Origin: Euryarchaeota archaeon UBA220
Lineage (GTDB): Archaea; Thermoplasmatota; Poseidoniia; Poseidoniales; Thalassarchaeaceae
Length of the DNA stretch: 6,823 nucleotides
Direction of reading: 5' to 3'
NCBI GenBank assembly: GCA_002501885.1
Contig: DAON01000058.1
Coordinates: forward strand, 1 to 6,823
Shown: positions 1-6,494 of the stretch, piece after piece
Position numbering within the stretch: position 1 is the first letter of the stretch
Layout: each line of letters begins with the position of its first letter
Program-made: the position numbers and the translations under genes
The notes under the pieces: model-generated
Database searches by the model: none
Told to the model about the DNA's origin: nothing
What the model saw: the letters and a program-made list of their open reading frames with translations, nothing else

Positions 1-774
1 CCAGTAGTAGTATGCTGCAATTGATTGACCGTAGTCCGGAGAAGATTCAGGCAAATCAAAACATGACTCATCGCCACGGGCGATGCCAACTTGTAACACA
101 CCGCCTTCGAATAATTCAGTTCTGTAAGATTCGTAATCGAGTTCACCGTGCAAATCTCCGTGAACATATGGAATGTGAAAACCCTCCAAGTAGTTATCCA
201 CATAAAGCGCCCAGTTAGCATCAATATCATACGAACGATGGCGAGATAAATCGTGCTCGAAAGACTCTATTGGCATCCAACCTATCCTTGATTCCAACTC
301 CTCAAGGCTATCATTGAACCGAACCGGGGTTTTTCCTGTGAAAAGCAAACCTTTCCATCTCTTAAGGTCAAACGATTTCAAATCATCAGTAGGACTTGGA
401 AATCCCTCGACACTCTCGAACTCGGGCATGTTCCGGAAGCAACCATCGAGACCAAAGGTACGGCCGTGATATCTGCATTTCAGAGTTGAAGCCTTGCACG
501 CCTCAGTCGCGACCAACATCCCCCGGTGTGTACATACATTTGACAAACATCTGATTGCATCATCCCGAGTAAGTAGCATCGACTCACCGATTAGAGACTC
601 CATATGCTCTATTGGTAGAACATTGTATTCCATCAATTGACTCTCGTGTGCGGCGAAATGCCAACATTCACGGAAACCTGAGATTATGTCAGCGAATACT
701 AACTCATCAGTGTAGAATCGTGAAGGCAGAGTATGTGCCTTACATATATCGGGGTCAATCAAATCGCTCGACAT
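1..774 (-). CDS. Rieske non-heme iron oxygenase, alpha subunit (partial, C-terminus outside window)
   Basis: An open frame of 258 codons starts at ATG 774-772 and runs off the left edge without a stop. It encodes the N-terminal Rieske domain and the start of the catalytic domain of a ring-hydroxylating-type oxygenase. The Rieske [2Fe-2S] ligands are visible as C81-T-H83, then 16 residues, then C100-R-Y-H103. The mononuclear iron site begins as N194-Y-L-E197-G-F-H200-I-P-Y-V-H205; the third ligand, a carboxylate, would lie beyond the window. A glutamate (E197) sits where naphthalene-dioxygenase-type enzymes have the bridging Asp, as in the carnitine oxygenase CntA group. Family members use electrons from a reductase/ferredoxin to hydroxylate or demethylate small molecules, but the substrate cannot be read here. 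No reductase partner lies in the window. The start is supported by GAGG at 785-782 with a 7-nt spacer. The ATG overlaps the grpE TGA by one base, implying translational coupling. The family call is secure; the substrate is unknown. Confidence 0.9.
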   Translation of the reverse strand, partial: MSSDLIDPDICKAHTLPSRFYTDELVFADIISGFRECWHFAAHESQLMEYNVLPIEHMESLIGESMLLTRDDAIRCLSNVCTHRGMLVATEACKASTLKCRYHGRTFGLDGCFRNMPEFESVEGFPSPTDDLKSFDLKRWKGLLFTGKTPVRFNDSLEELESRIGWMPIESFEHDLSRHRSYDIDANWALYVDNYLEGFHIPYVHGDLHGELDYESYRTELFEGGVLQVGIARGDESCFDLPESSPDYGQSIAAYYYW

Positions 775-1277
775 CACTGATCCTCGGCCACAATCACTCT
801 AGCAGCACGCAGGATACGGTCATGGTACATGTAACCAACTTCGACTATTTCGATTACAGAACCGGGACCACTCCCTTCTGGAACGGGTACTGTAGCAATT
901 GCTTCCATAGTCGTAGGATCGAAATCTGTACCGACTTCAATTTTGACAACCCCTTCTGTTTCCATCGCAGCCCTTGCTCCTTCAAGAGTCAGCCTAACGC
1001 CCTCACTTAGGGACCCAAACTCTTCGTCATCTACAGCTTCTAGGGCCTTCTCGAGACTATCAAGTAGAGGCAACATCTTCAGCGCGAGTGACATTCCTCC
1101 ATACCTAATCGCGTCAGAACGGTCTCGAGCAGCGCGCTGTCTAACATTAACCATCTCGGCAGCAGAGTACTGCAACTCTTTCTCAAGCTCCCCAACTCTA
1201 GCCTCCAGGGCCTCAATGGGATCTTCATCTTCCTCGAAAACCTCGGACTCGGACTCTTCAATTGGCTCCTCGGTCAC
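774..1277 (-). CDS. grpE: GrpE, nucleotide exchange factor of the DnaK (Hsp70) chaperone
   Basis: GrpE binds DnaK as a dimer in the cytoplasm and drives ADP release. With a start at GTG 1277 the protein is 167 residues. It has an acidic, probably disordered tail (1-20), a long charged helix likely to form the dimer coiled coil (21-80), a helical region (81-110), and the C-terminal beta domain with the family signature: F119-D-P-T-T-M-E-A-I followed by V141-I-E-I-V-E-V-G-Y-M and R154-I-L-R. The usual His of the FDPxxHEA motif is Met here. The frame could also open at GTG 1319, directly after the ABCE1 stop, giving 181 residues. I prefer 1277 because AGGA (1290-1287) and GGTGAT (1283-1278) precede it, whereas 1319 has no nearby ribosome binding site and adds a non-acidic NHWIIECRIGR segment. 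DnaK and DnaJ are not in the window, and the next gene is a Rieske oxygenase, so grpE is not immediately followed by dnaK. The family call is firm; the start is moderately sure. Confidence 0.92.
   Translation of the reverse strand: MTEEPIEESESEVFEEDEDPIEALEARVGELEKELQYSAAEMVNVRQRAARDRSDAIRYGGMSLALKMLPLLDSLEKALEAVDDEEFGSLSEGVRLTLEGARAAMETEGVVKIEVGTDFDPTTMEAIATVPVPEGSGPGSVIEIVEVGYMYHDRILRAARVIVAEDQ
782..785 (-). promoter_or_regulatory. Shine-Dalgarno site of the Rieske oxygenase gene, inside the end of grpE
   Basis: GAGG reads on the minus strand at 785-782, 7 nt before ATG 774. It lies within the last codons of grpE. Together with the TGATG stop/start overlap at 776-772 it fixes the Rieske gene start and indicates that the two genes share a transcript. 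Confidence 0.6.
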
Positions 1278-1290
1278 ATCACCACGTCCT
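1278..1290 (-). promoter_or_regulatory. Ribosome binding site supporting the internal GTG start of grpE
   Basis: On the minus strand, AGGA (1290-1287) lies 9 nt before GTG 1277, and GGTGAT (1283-1278) lies directly before it. Both can pair with the usual 3' end of 16S rRNA (GGATCACCTCCT). This favours GTG 1277 over GTG 1319, for which no such element is near. Confidence 0.45.
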
Positions 1291-1319
1291 ATTCGACATT
1301 CAATAATCCAATGGTTCAC

Positions 1320-3089
1320 TTAATCGGAGTAGAAGTATTCTCCAGATGCTTTTTGTTCACGGTCCTTTCTGCTTGAAGGCTTGTTTATCCGTGGGCGATG
1401 TGACTCAATGTCTCTGCGGAAGGTGACTTCTGCATCAGATAGGAAAAGATTCATTCCCTTACGAAGTGAAAGAGGACCAACAGCCTGTCCATGACTGCCA
1501 CCTTCTCCTTGGAACACTAATATTGAATCACTCACAATATCTAGGAAGTAAGTATCATGATCAATCACCATAGCTGCTTTCTCATTACTTTCCATTGTTC
1601 TTCTGATTGCCTTGGCAGCTTCCATTCTAGCATTCGAATCTAGATGGGCACTAGGCTCGTCGAACAAGTACAGGTCAGCTTCCTTTCCTAGGCAAATAGC
1701 AATACTAACGGCTTGAAGCTCTCCTCCTGAAAGTTTAGCGGCCTGCAAATCTAGCATCTTATCAACTTGTAGAGTTCGTATAACCTGAGTGTGAAATTCA
1801 CCACTTCTCCATTTACCAGCAAGTTCCGAATCAAGCCATTCTTGCACTGTTCCATTGAAGTTGGGACGAACATGTTGGGCCTTGTAAGATACCTTAGCAT
1901 CCATAGTACACCATCCTTCATCAGGATCCATCTCTCCTGCAATAATCTTCACCAAAGTGGTCTTTCCAGTAGCGTTTGGACCCACAACTCCGACCACTTC
2001 TGCGGACCTAACCTGCCCCTCTCCAGTTCTCAGACTGAAATCCCCCAATGTTTTCTCGATATCTCCCCACTTTAGTATGGGAGTACCAAACTCTTCTCCA
2101 CGGGTTCTGCCTCTCAAGAATTGTATCGGCTTACTTCTTATTCTGACATTTTCCTCTGTTAGAAAACCATCTAGATATGCATTTATTGCAGTTCTAGTCG
2201 GTCTTGGTGGAGTGAAGATTCCGTAAGCCGATCTCTCCCCATAGATTATGTGAACCAAATCACAAAGAACATCAAGTATGGCCAAGTCATGCTCAACTAC
2301 TAGTACCCTCTTTCCCCTGTCGACAAGGTCTCTAACAACTCCAACCATCCTCATCCGTTCATAGATGTCCAAGTATGAAGACGGCTCATCGAAGAAGTAG
2401 ACATCGGCTTCCTTGAGGAGTGTAGCACAGATTGCCACTCTCTGCAACTCGCCTCCCGATAGGTCGCCCAACTTCCTTTCAAGAATGTGAGAAATCTCCA
2501 TTATTTCCGAGTATTTCTCAATTTCTTTACGATCATCGACACGTTCCAGTAGTTCCTTAACTTCTCCATCAAATATTTTGGGAAGTTTGTCTATGTATTG
2601 AGGCTTCACTGCAATACTCACTTCTCCAGCAGAGACAAGTCCTAGGTAGTCTCGCAATTCTCCCCTAGGAAATGTGGAGATTACTTCCTCCCAGTCTGGC
2701 GATTCATTATCCCAGTCTCCTAGATTTGGCGTAAATGTCCCCGAAAGGAGGTTAATCGCCGTTGACTTACCTATTCCATTCGGACCAAGAATTCCAACTA
2801 TCTGTTCTTCACGAGGCGATGGCAATCTGAATAGCCTAAACGAATTCTCTCCGTATGAATGCGTGAGGTCCGTATCCAACTCCTCTGGAAGATTGATTAT
2901 CTTCACTGCCTCATCCGGGCAGTGTTTTGCTCTTGTAAAGCAAACAGGGCAAGCAGTCTCTAGGATCTTGCATTTTGTGCCCTCGACCTGAATACATTCT
3001 CTATCGCACATAGCTGAGTACTTTTTCAGATAAGCGAACGCATTGCTATTGGGTTTGCATCTTTCCTCAAGAAGAACTGCAACCCTCAT
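1320..3089 (-). CDS. ABCE1/RLI ribosome-recycling ATPase with an atypical Fe-S domain
   Basis: ABCE1 is the soluble twin-ATPase that splits ribosomes after termination in archaea and eukaryotes. The 589-residue length is normal. The order is: Fe-S domain (about 1-75), NBD1 (about 80-300), hinge, NBD2 (about 335-545) and the conserved C-terminal hinge tail (from M546; includes VTFRRD and RPRINKP). NBD1 has Walker A G102-PNGIGKS, Q-loop Q164, signature L210-SGGELQRV, Walker B ending D234-E235 and switch H267. NBD2 has Walker A G370-PNATGKT, Q-loop Q405, signature L453-SGGELQAV, Walker B D477-E478 and switch H511. The ATPase machinery therefore looks intact. The Fe-S domain is odd. Instead of the eight-cysteine pattern it has C11, C28, C32, C40, C47, C50 and C57. 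The second cysteine of the first C-x4-C appears to be N16, and the third cysteine of the ferredoxin-like C-x2-C-x2-C-x3-CP appears to be R53. It may be a divergent ABCE1 or a specialised paralog. ATG 3089 is supported by GAGGT at 3101-3097. Confidence 0.93.
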   Translation of the reverse strand: MRVAVLLEERCKPNSNAFAYLKKYSAMCDRECIQVEGTKCKILETACPVCFTRAKHCPDEAVKIINLPEELDTDLTHSYGENSFRLFRLPSPREEQIVGILGPNGIGKSTAINLLSGTFTPNLGDWDNESPDWEEVISTFPRGELRDYLGLVSAGEVSIAVKPQYIDKLPKIFDGEVKELLERVDDRKEIEKYSEIMEISHILERKLGDLSGGELQRVAICATLLKEADVYFFDEPSSYLDIYERMRMVGVVRDLVDRGKRVLVVEHDLAILDVLCDLVHIIYGERSAYGIFTPPRPTRTAINAYLDGFLTEENVRIRSKPIQFLRGRTRGEEFGTPILKWGDIEKTLGDFSLRTGEGQVRSAEVVGVVGPNATGKTTLVKIIAGEMDPDEGWCTMDAKVSYKAQHVRPNFNGTVQEWLDSELAGKWRSGEFHTQVIRTLQVDKMLDLQAAKLSGGELQAVSIAICLGKEADLYLFDEPSAHLDSNARMEAAKAIRRTMESNEKAAMVIDHDTYFLDIVSDSILVFQGEGGSHGQAVGPLSLRKGMNLFLSDAEVTFRRDIESHRPRINKPSSRKDREQKASGEYFYSD

Positions 3090-3096
3090 GTTGTTT

Positions 3097-3101
3097 ACCT
3101 C
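3097..3101 (-). promoter_or_regulatory. Shine-Dalgarno site of the ABCE1 gene
   Basis: GAGGT reads on the minus strand at 3101-3097, with a 7-nt spacer to ATG 3089. It lies in the 67-bp gap after the phytoene synthase gene and confirms the annotated start, so the short, altered Fe-S domain is not the result of a mis-called start. Confidence 0.6.
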
Positions 3102-3156
3102 ACGATGAATTACTCAATACTTCTTCTATTGGCTAGCCATCGGCAGCCGCTTCTGC

Positions 3157-4410
3157 TCAGAGTGCAAGGAAGCGGTAGCGAACATATACATACGCAGCAA
3201 AGAACATCTTTTCAGCCTTAGAAAGTTGAACTCTCTCTGTGAAAACATCACCGTCTAGTTTCTCGATCTTCTTGAGAATAGACTGGTAGAAGGTTGCCAT
3301 TGCTGCAGGCGAGTATCTAGACTTACGGTCTAGAAGAGGGAGTAACTTGAACGCCTTCTCTCTGTACTGATTACACTTTTCGATATACTCCTCAACAAAC
3401 GGCTTCCATCCCGGATGGTCGAGCAGCGCTTCACCACTCTTCACATCACCCTCGGAGATTCCATACTTAGCGAGGTCATCTAGTGGTAGGTAGATTCTGT
3501 CCCTTTCTGCATCTTCGGCAACATCTCTCAGAATGTTAGTGAGTTGCATGAAAACGCCCCATGATTCGGCGTACTCTCTTGCGCGATGGTCATCATAGCC
3601 ATATATCTCGATACACACAAGTCCCACAGTAGATGCAACACGGTAACAATATGAGTACAGGTCTTCGAATGTCTGGTACCTGTTGCGGTGAAAGTCATCT
3701 TCCATGCCACTAATCATATCATCAAGGAACTGACGAGGGATGGAATACTTCTCGACGGTATCTTTCATTGCCATGAATATTGGATCGGTAGAGGTGACAT
3801 CATCATAGGCACTGGATAATTTCTTTCTGTAGTAGAACAATTGTGACATTTTGTCATTGTATGTCGAGCGCTCAACAACTGGTTGACCCGGACTCAATGA
3901 CTCAATCTTCTGACGATAATTTACGGCCTCTGGCTCATCGGATGAGCCGCCTGGAAAACTATCTTCATAGTCCCCATCAGCGATATCGTCAGCTCTTCTA
4001 CAGAATGCGTAATAGGCCATAATCGACCTTCTCTCATGGTCTGGCAGATACTTGAATGAGTGGTAGAAGTTTCCCGCCTCTCTCCTAGTCAACTCCTCAC
4101 AATAATCGTAAGCCGTGTCAATCATCTGGCGAGGGACTTCTGGTTCCGTCCAAATAGCTGCGTCGATATGTCTGAATGGATTCACTAACTCTCCCCTAGA
4201 GCCTATTACTCCCATGAATAGGGCTCCTTCCCTGACAGCCTCGAGGGCGGTAATACTGATTGCACGAACCGCTTCTTTGGTGATGGTGACTGCCGACCTT
4301 ACTCTCTCCAGTCCCTTTGCAGGAGCATCGTCATGGTCGTACATGGATATGCTACGCTCATCATACTCTGACCCCCCCAGAGTCGATTCGGAATGCTGCT
4401 GCCGTGGCAT
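3157..4410 (-). CDS. crtB: Phytoene synthase-like head-to-head prenyl synthase with a long N-terminal extension
   Basis: CrtB-type enzymes join two C20 prenyl diphosphates (GGPP) into phytoene via prephytoene diphosphate; close relatives make squalene or presqualene diphosphate from C15 units. The 417-residue protein has both Asp-rich Mg-diphosphate motifs: D141-D-I-A-D145 in YAFCRRADDIAD, and D296-V-A-E-D300 in NILRDVAEDAERDRIYLP. It also has the family signature Y254-CYRVASTVG. The C-terminal YSPAAMATFYQSILKKIE and DVFTERVQLSK stretches are typical of phytoene synthases. The catalytic core begins only near residue 96. The first 95 residues are extra: an acidic/polar segment (1-32), then an Ala/Ile/Val-rich, possibly amphipathic stretch (36-70). 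ATG 4410 is the first ATG after an in-frame TAG, but its Shine-Dalgarno is weak (GGGG at 4423-4420). A run of seven G lies in codons 11-14. It follows a second family member 99 bp upstream. The superfamily call is certain; the exact product (phytoene versus squalene or presqualene) is less so. Confidence 0.85.
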   Translation of the reverse strand: MPRQQHSESTLGGSEYDERSISMYDHDDAPAKGLERVRSAVTITKEAVRAISITALEAVREGALFMGVIGSRGELVNPFRHIDAAIWTEPEVPRQMIDTAYDYCEELTRREAGNFYHSFKYLPDHERRSIMAYYAFCRRADDIADGDYEDSFPGGSSDEPEAVNYRQKIESLSPGQPVVERSTYNDKMSQLFYYRKKLSSAYDDVTSTDPIFMAMKDTVEKYSIPRQFLDDMISGMEDDFHRNRYQTFEDLYSYCYRVASTVGLVCIEIYGYDDHRAREYAESWGVFMQLTNILRDVAEDAERDRIYLPLDDLAKYGISEGDVKSGEALLDHPGWKPFVEEYIEKCNQYREKAFKLLPLLDRKSRYSPAAMATFYQSILKKIEKLDGDVFTERVQLSKAEKMFFAAYVYVRYRFLAL

Positions 4411-4509
4411 ACTGCTCAGCCCCTAGCGACCAGAGCCTACCTTTGAAACTCACCCACGGGCGCGCGAAACATGCATCAAGGCCCCAATAAGCCCGCAGTA
4501 CTTCGATAA

Positions 4510-5532
4510 TCAACTACGGCCCATGATTCTGGCTTTACCTAGCAACTTCGAACTTGAGCCAGGGAATGGGACTGCCAAGGCGACCCTCTTTACGACATCC
4601 TTGATTTCTTCTCTAGAGATCTTGATTCTATGACCCGGGTCGAGAACATTTCCTTCTCTCAGTCGATTTAGAGTACGATATGCAATTAGCACAGGAAGCA
4701 TGCAAGCGCCACGCAGTCTGAACTGTGAGTGAGGCAACATCTCGATGTAATCTATGGCAGACTCTAGGTGCTCCGCAGTCAAGTCGAGATATCGTGAGTA
4801 TAGTGGCCTGAAACTCCCAATATTTGTAGGATCAAGGAGGTCTTCTGGAACCAAATCGAACTCTGATAGAGATGGAGACGGGATATAGCAACGGCCCATT
4901 GCTAAATCTTCAGGAATATCTCGCAAGATATTGATCATCTGTAGAGCCTTTCCAAATCGTACGGCTAGCTCGTACAACTTACTCTCATCTTCCTCACTGA
5001 GCTTGAATAAGTGTCCCAAAGAAATACTAGTCCAAAACTCCCCTACACTCCCGGCCACTCGGTACGCATAGTCATCCAATTCGGAGTCGTCTTGAAGCGA
5101 GACCATGTTGTCAGGACTAGCATGAGCAAATCTCTCCAAATCCAGAATCTGGCCACTGATGATAATCTCTAGGCATTGCTTGATTCGATTTTGATCCTCC
5201 CGTGAGAATCCATCCAAACAAGAGACTGTCGCCCCAACGACCTCCAATAATCTCCCTTCGGCAGGAATTCGCTGTACAGCGGCCAATTCGCTGAGGTCCG
5301 GTAAACTTTCTCCTAAGCCTTGGACATAGTCTCCATATTGCTGTAGCCAAGCTAGTCTGTCAGAGGTAGAGCCCTTTTCTGAATCTGCAATGGTGTCGGA
5401 TGTCCTAGCCAGTAGGTATAACAAACCGATCTGGGAACGTATTTTCGAGGGGAGTTTTCCTAAGCTGAGATAGAACGATCTCGAAGTACCCTCGAGTATC
5501 TTATCCAACTCTGGGTCAAGTAAGTCGGCCAT
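4510..5532 (-). CDS. Squalene/phytoene synthase family protein (squalene synthase-like)
   Basis: This is a head-to-head isoprenoid condensing enzyme of 340 residues, close to the family's usual size. It has the first Asp-rich motif D46-T-I-A-D50 within LLARTSDTIADS, the signature Y155-AYRVAGSVGEFWT whose Tyr corresponds to the catalytic Tyr of squalene synthase, and the second Asp-rich motif D205-I-P-E-D209 within NILRDIPEDLAMGRCYIP. The DTIADS and VGEFWT wording matches a bacterial-type group usually annotated as squalene/phytoene synthase and differs clearly from the CrtB-like protein encoded next. There is no signal peptide and no C-terminal membrane anchor such as eukaryotic squalene synthase has. 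I infer squalene or a related C30/C40 product, but substrate chain length cannot be read from the sequence. ATG 5532 is preceded by GAGG (5540-5537, 4-nt spacer). The gene starts 32 bp after sucD, so it may be read from the same transcript. Confidence 0.85.
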   Translation of the reverse strand: MADLLDPELDKILEGTSRSFYLSLGKLPSKIRSQIGLLYLLARTSDTIADSEKGSTSDRLAWLQQYGDYVQGLGESLPDLSELAAVQRIPAEGRLLEVVGATVSCLDGFSREDQNRIKQCLEIIISGQILDLERFAHASPDNMVSLQDDSELDDYAYRVAGSVGEFWTSISLGHLFKLSEEDESKLYELAVRFGKALQMINILRDIPEDLAMGRCYIPSPSLSEFDLVPEDLLDPTNIGSFRPLYSRYLDLTAEHLESAIDYIEMLPHSQFRLRGACMLPVLIAYRTLNRLREGNVLDPGHRIKISREEIKDVVKRVALAVPFPGSSSKLLGKARIMGRS

Positions 5533-5564
5533 GCTCCCTCATGCCGGCTCAGTCGACATCTCAT

Positions 5565-6494
5565 CTAAGACTCTCGCAGCCCGGCTTCGATTAGAACCCT
5601 AAGCAGAACCTCTCCAATCTTGGAGGGATCTCTAGCTATGTGGATTCCTGCAGCCTCAAAGGCTGCAAACTTCTCCTCTGCGGTTCCCTTGCCGCCAGAG
5701 ATGATAGCACCTGCATGGCCCATTCTCTTACCTGGAGGGGCAGTAGCTCCAGCCACGAATCCAACAATTGGCTTGCTAAAGTTGTCTGCCACCCAAGCAG
5801 CCGCATCCTCTTCTGCAGTGCCTCCAATTTCGCCAATCATTACGACAGCCTCTGTATCAGGGTCTTCTTCGAAGGCTGCAAGACAGTCAATGAATCCAGT
5901 CCCACTAACTGGGTCTCCTCCAATTCCGATGCATGTGGTCTGACCTTCTCCTACGCTCATGGTCTGAGCAACGGCCTCGTAAGTAAGAGTGCCAGATTTC
6001 GAGATAATCCCGATTCTGCCTTTCGCATGAATGTATCCGGGCATAATTCCGACTTTACAACCACCATCTTCTCCGGGAGTGATGATTCCTGGACAATTAG
6101 GGCCAATCAGTCTAATTCCAGGCATTTCTGAAATGTGTCCAACACATCGAACCATATCCAAAGTAGGGATTCCTTCTGTAATACAAACAATCAATCCCTC
6201 TCCCTTGATTTCATTGAATGCATCAGCAGCCTCGATTATTGCAGCCGCTGCGAATCTCGCTGGGACGTAAATCACGCTAACATCAGCATCAGTTTCGGAA
6301 ACGGCCCGGGACATCTCGTCAAAGACAGGAATATCTCGACCCGGCAACTCAACTACTTGGCCACCCTTGCCAGGAGTCACACCTCCAACTACATCAGTAC
6401 CATACTCTAACATGCGAGTGGCGTGGAATGTTCCTTGACTTCCAGTGATGCCCTGAACTAGGACCTTGCTAGTCTCATCTATCCAGATGCTCAA
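5565..6494 (-). CDS. sucD: Succinyl-CoA synthetase (ADP/GDP-forming), alpha subunit
   Basis: With SucC this enzyme interconverts succinyl-CoA and succinate with substrate-level phosphorylation of a nucleoside diphosphate in the TCA cycle. The 309 residues are close to the usual ~290-300. Visible features are the Rossmann CoA-binding segment G15-ITGSQGTFH, the I130-GPNCPGI motif, S165-KSGTLTYE, G221-EIGG with the Glu that contacts the active His, and the phosphohistidine loop M258-G-H260-A-G-A-I-I. The start codon is TTG at 6494, overlapping the sucC TGA in the four bases TTGA. A strong ribosome binding site, GGAGGTGA at 6506-6499, lies at good spacing, so the TTG is convincing and no ATG is available near the start. 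The sucC-sucD order and overlap ensure balanced subunit synthesis. Nothing is missing from the active site. ADP versus GDP preference is set by SucC and cannot be told here. Confidence 0.96.
   Translation of the reverse strand: MSIWIDETSKVLVQGITGSQGTFHATRMLEYGTDVVGGVTPGKGGQVVELPGRDIPVFDEMSRAVSETDADVSVIYVPARFAAAAIIEAADAFNEIKGEGLIVCITEGIPTLDMVRCVGHISEMPGIRLIGPNCPGIITPGEDGGCKVGIMPGYIHAKGRIGIISKSGTLTYEAVAQTMSVGEGQTTCIGIGGDPVSGTGFIDCLAAFEEDPDTEAVVMIGEIGGTAEEDAAAWVADNFSKPIVGFVAGATAPPGKRMGHAGAIISGGKGTAEEKFAAFEAAGIHIARDPSKIGEVLLRVLIEAGLRES

Noticed and set aside
1..218. Plus-strand open frame at 12-218
   Set aside because: It is antisense to the conserved iron-binding region of the Rieske oxygenase and has no motif of its own.
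612..1323. Plus-strand open frames at 612-1010 and 943-1323
   Set aside because: They lie antisense to the grpE and Rieske genes, which have clear family motifs. Their translations are low-complexity Ser/Asn-rich text with no recognisable domain.
3131..3149. Palindrome GGCTAGCC and the CGGC-A-GCCG element between the CrtB-like gene and ABCE1
   Set aside because: The stems are only 4 bp with no or one-base loops and there is no following T-run, so neither makes a credible terminator or operator.
4411..4509. Possible CGGGC...GCCCG stem in the 99-bp gap between the two prenyl synthase genes
   Set aside because: Five base pairs around a loop of about 30 nt, with no poly-T tract, is expected by chance. 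No convincing TATA/BRE promoter is visible either.
3157..5532. Naming the two prenyl synthases hpnC and hpnD
   Set aside because: Pairing alone is not enough. The upstream protein has the DTIADS/VGEFWT wording of another subgroup, the downstream one looks CrtB-like, and no HpnE partner is in view.
5620..6410. Several plus-strand open frames opposite sucD
   Set aside because: They mirror the codon pattern of sucD on the other strand, have no ribosome binding context that stands out, and show no family motifs.
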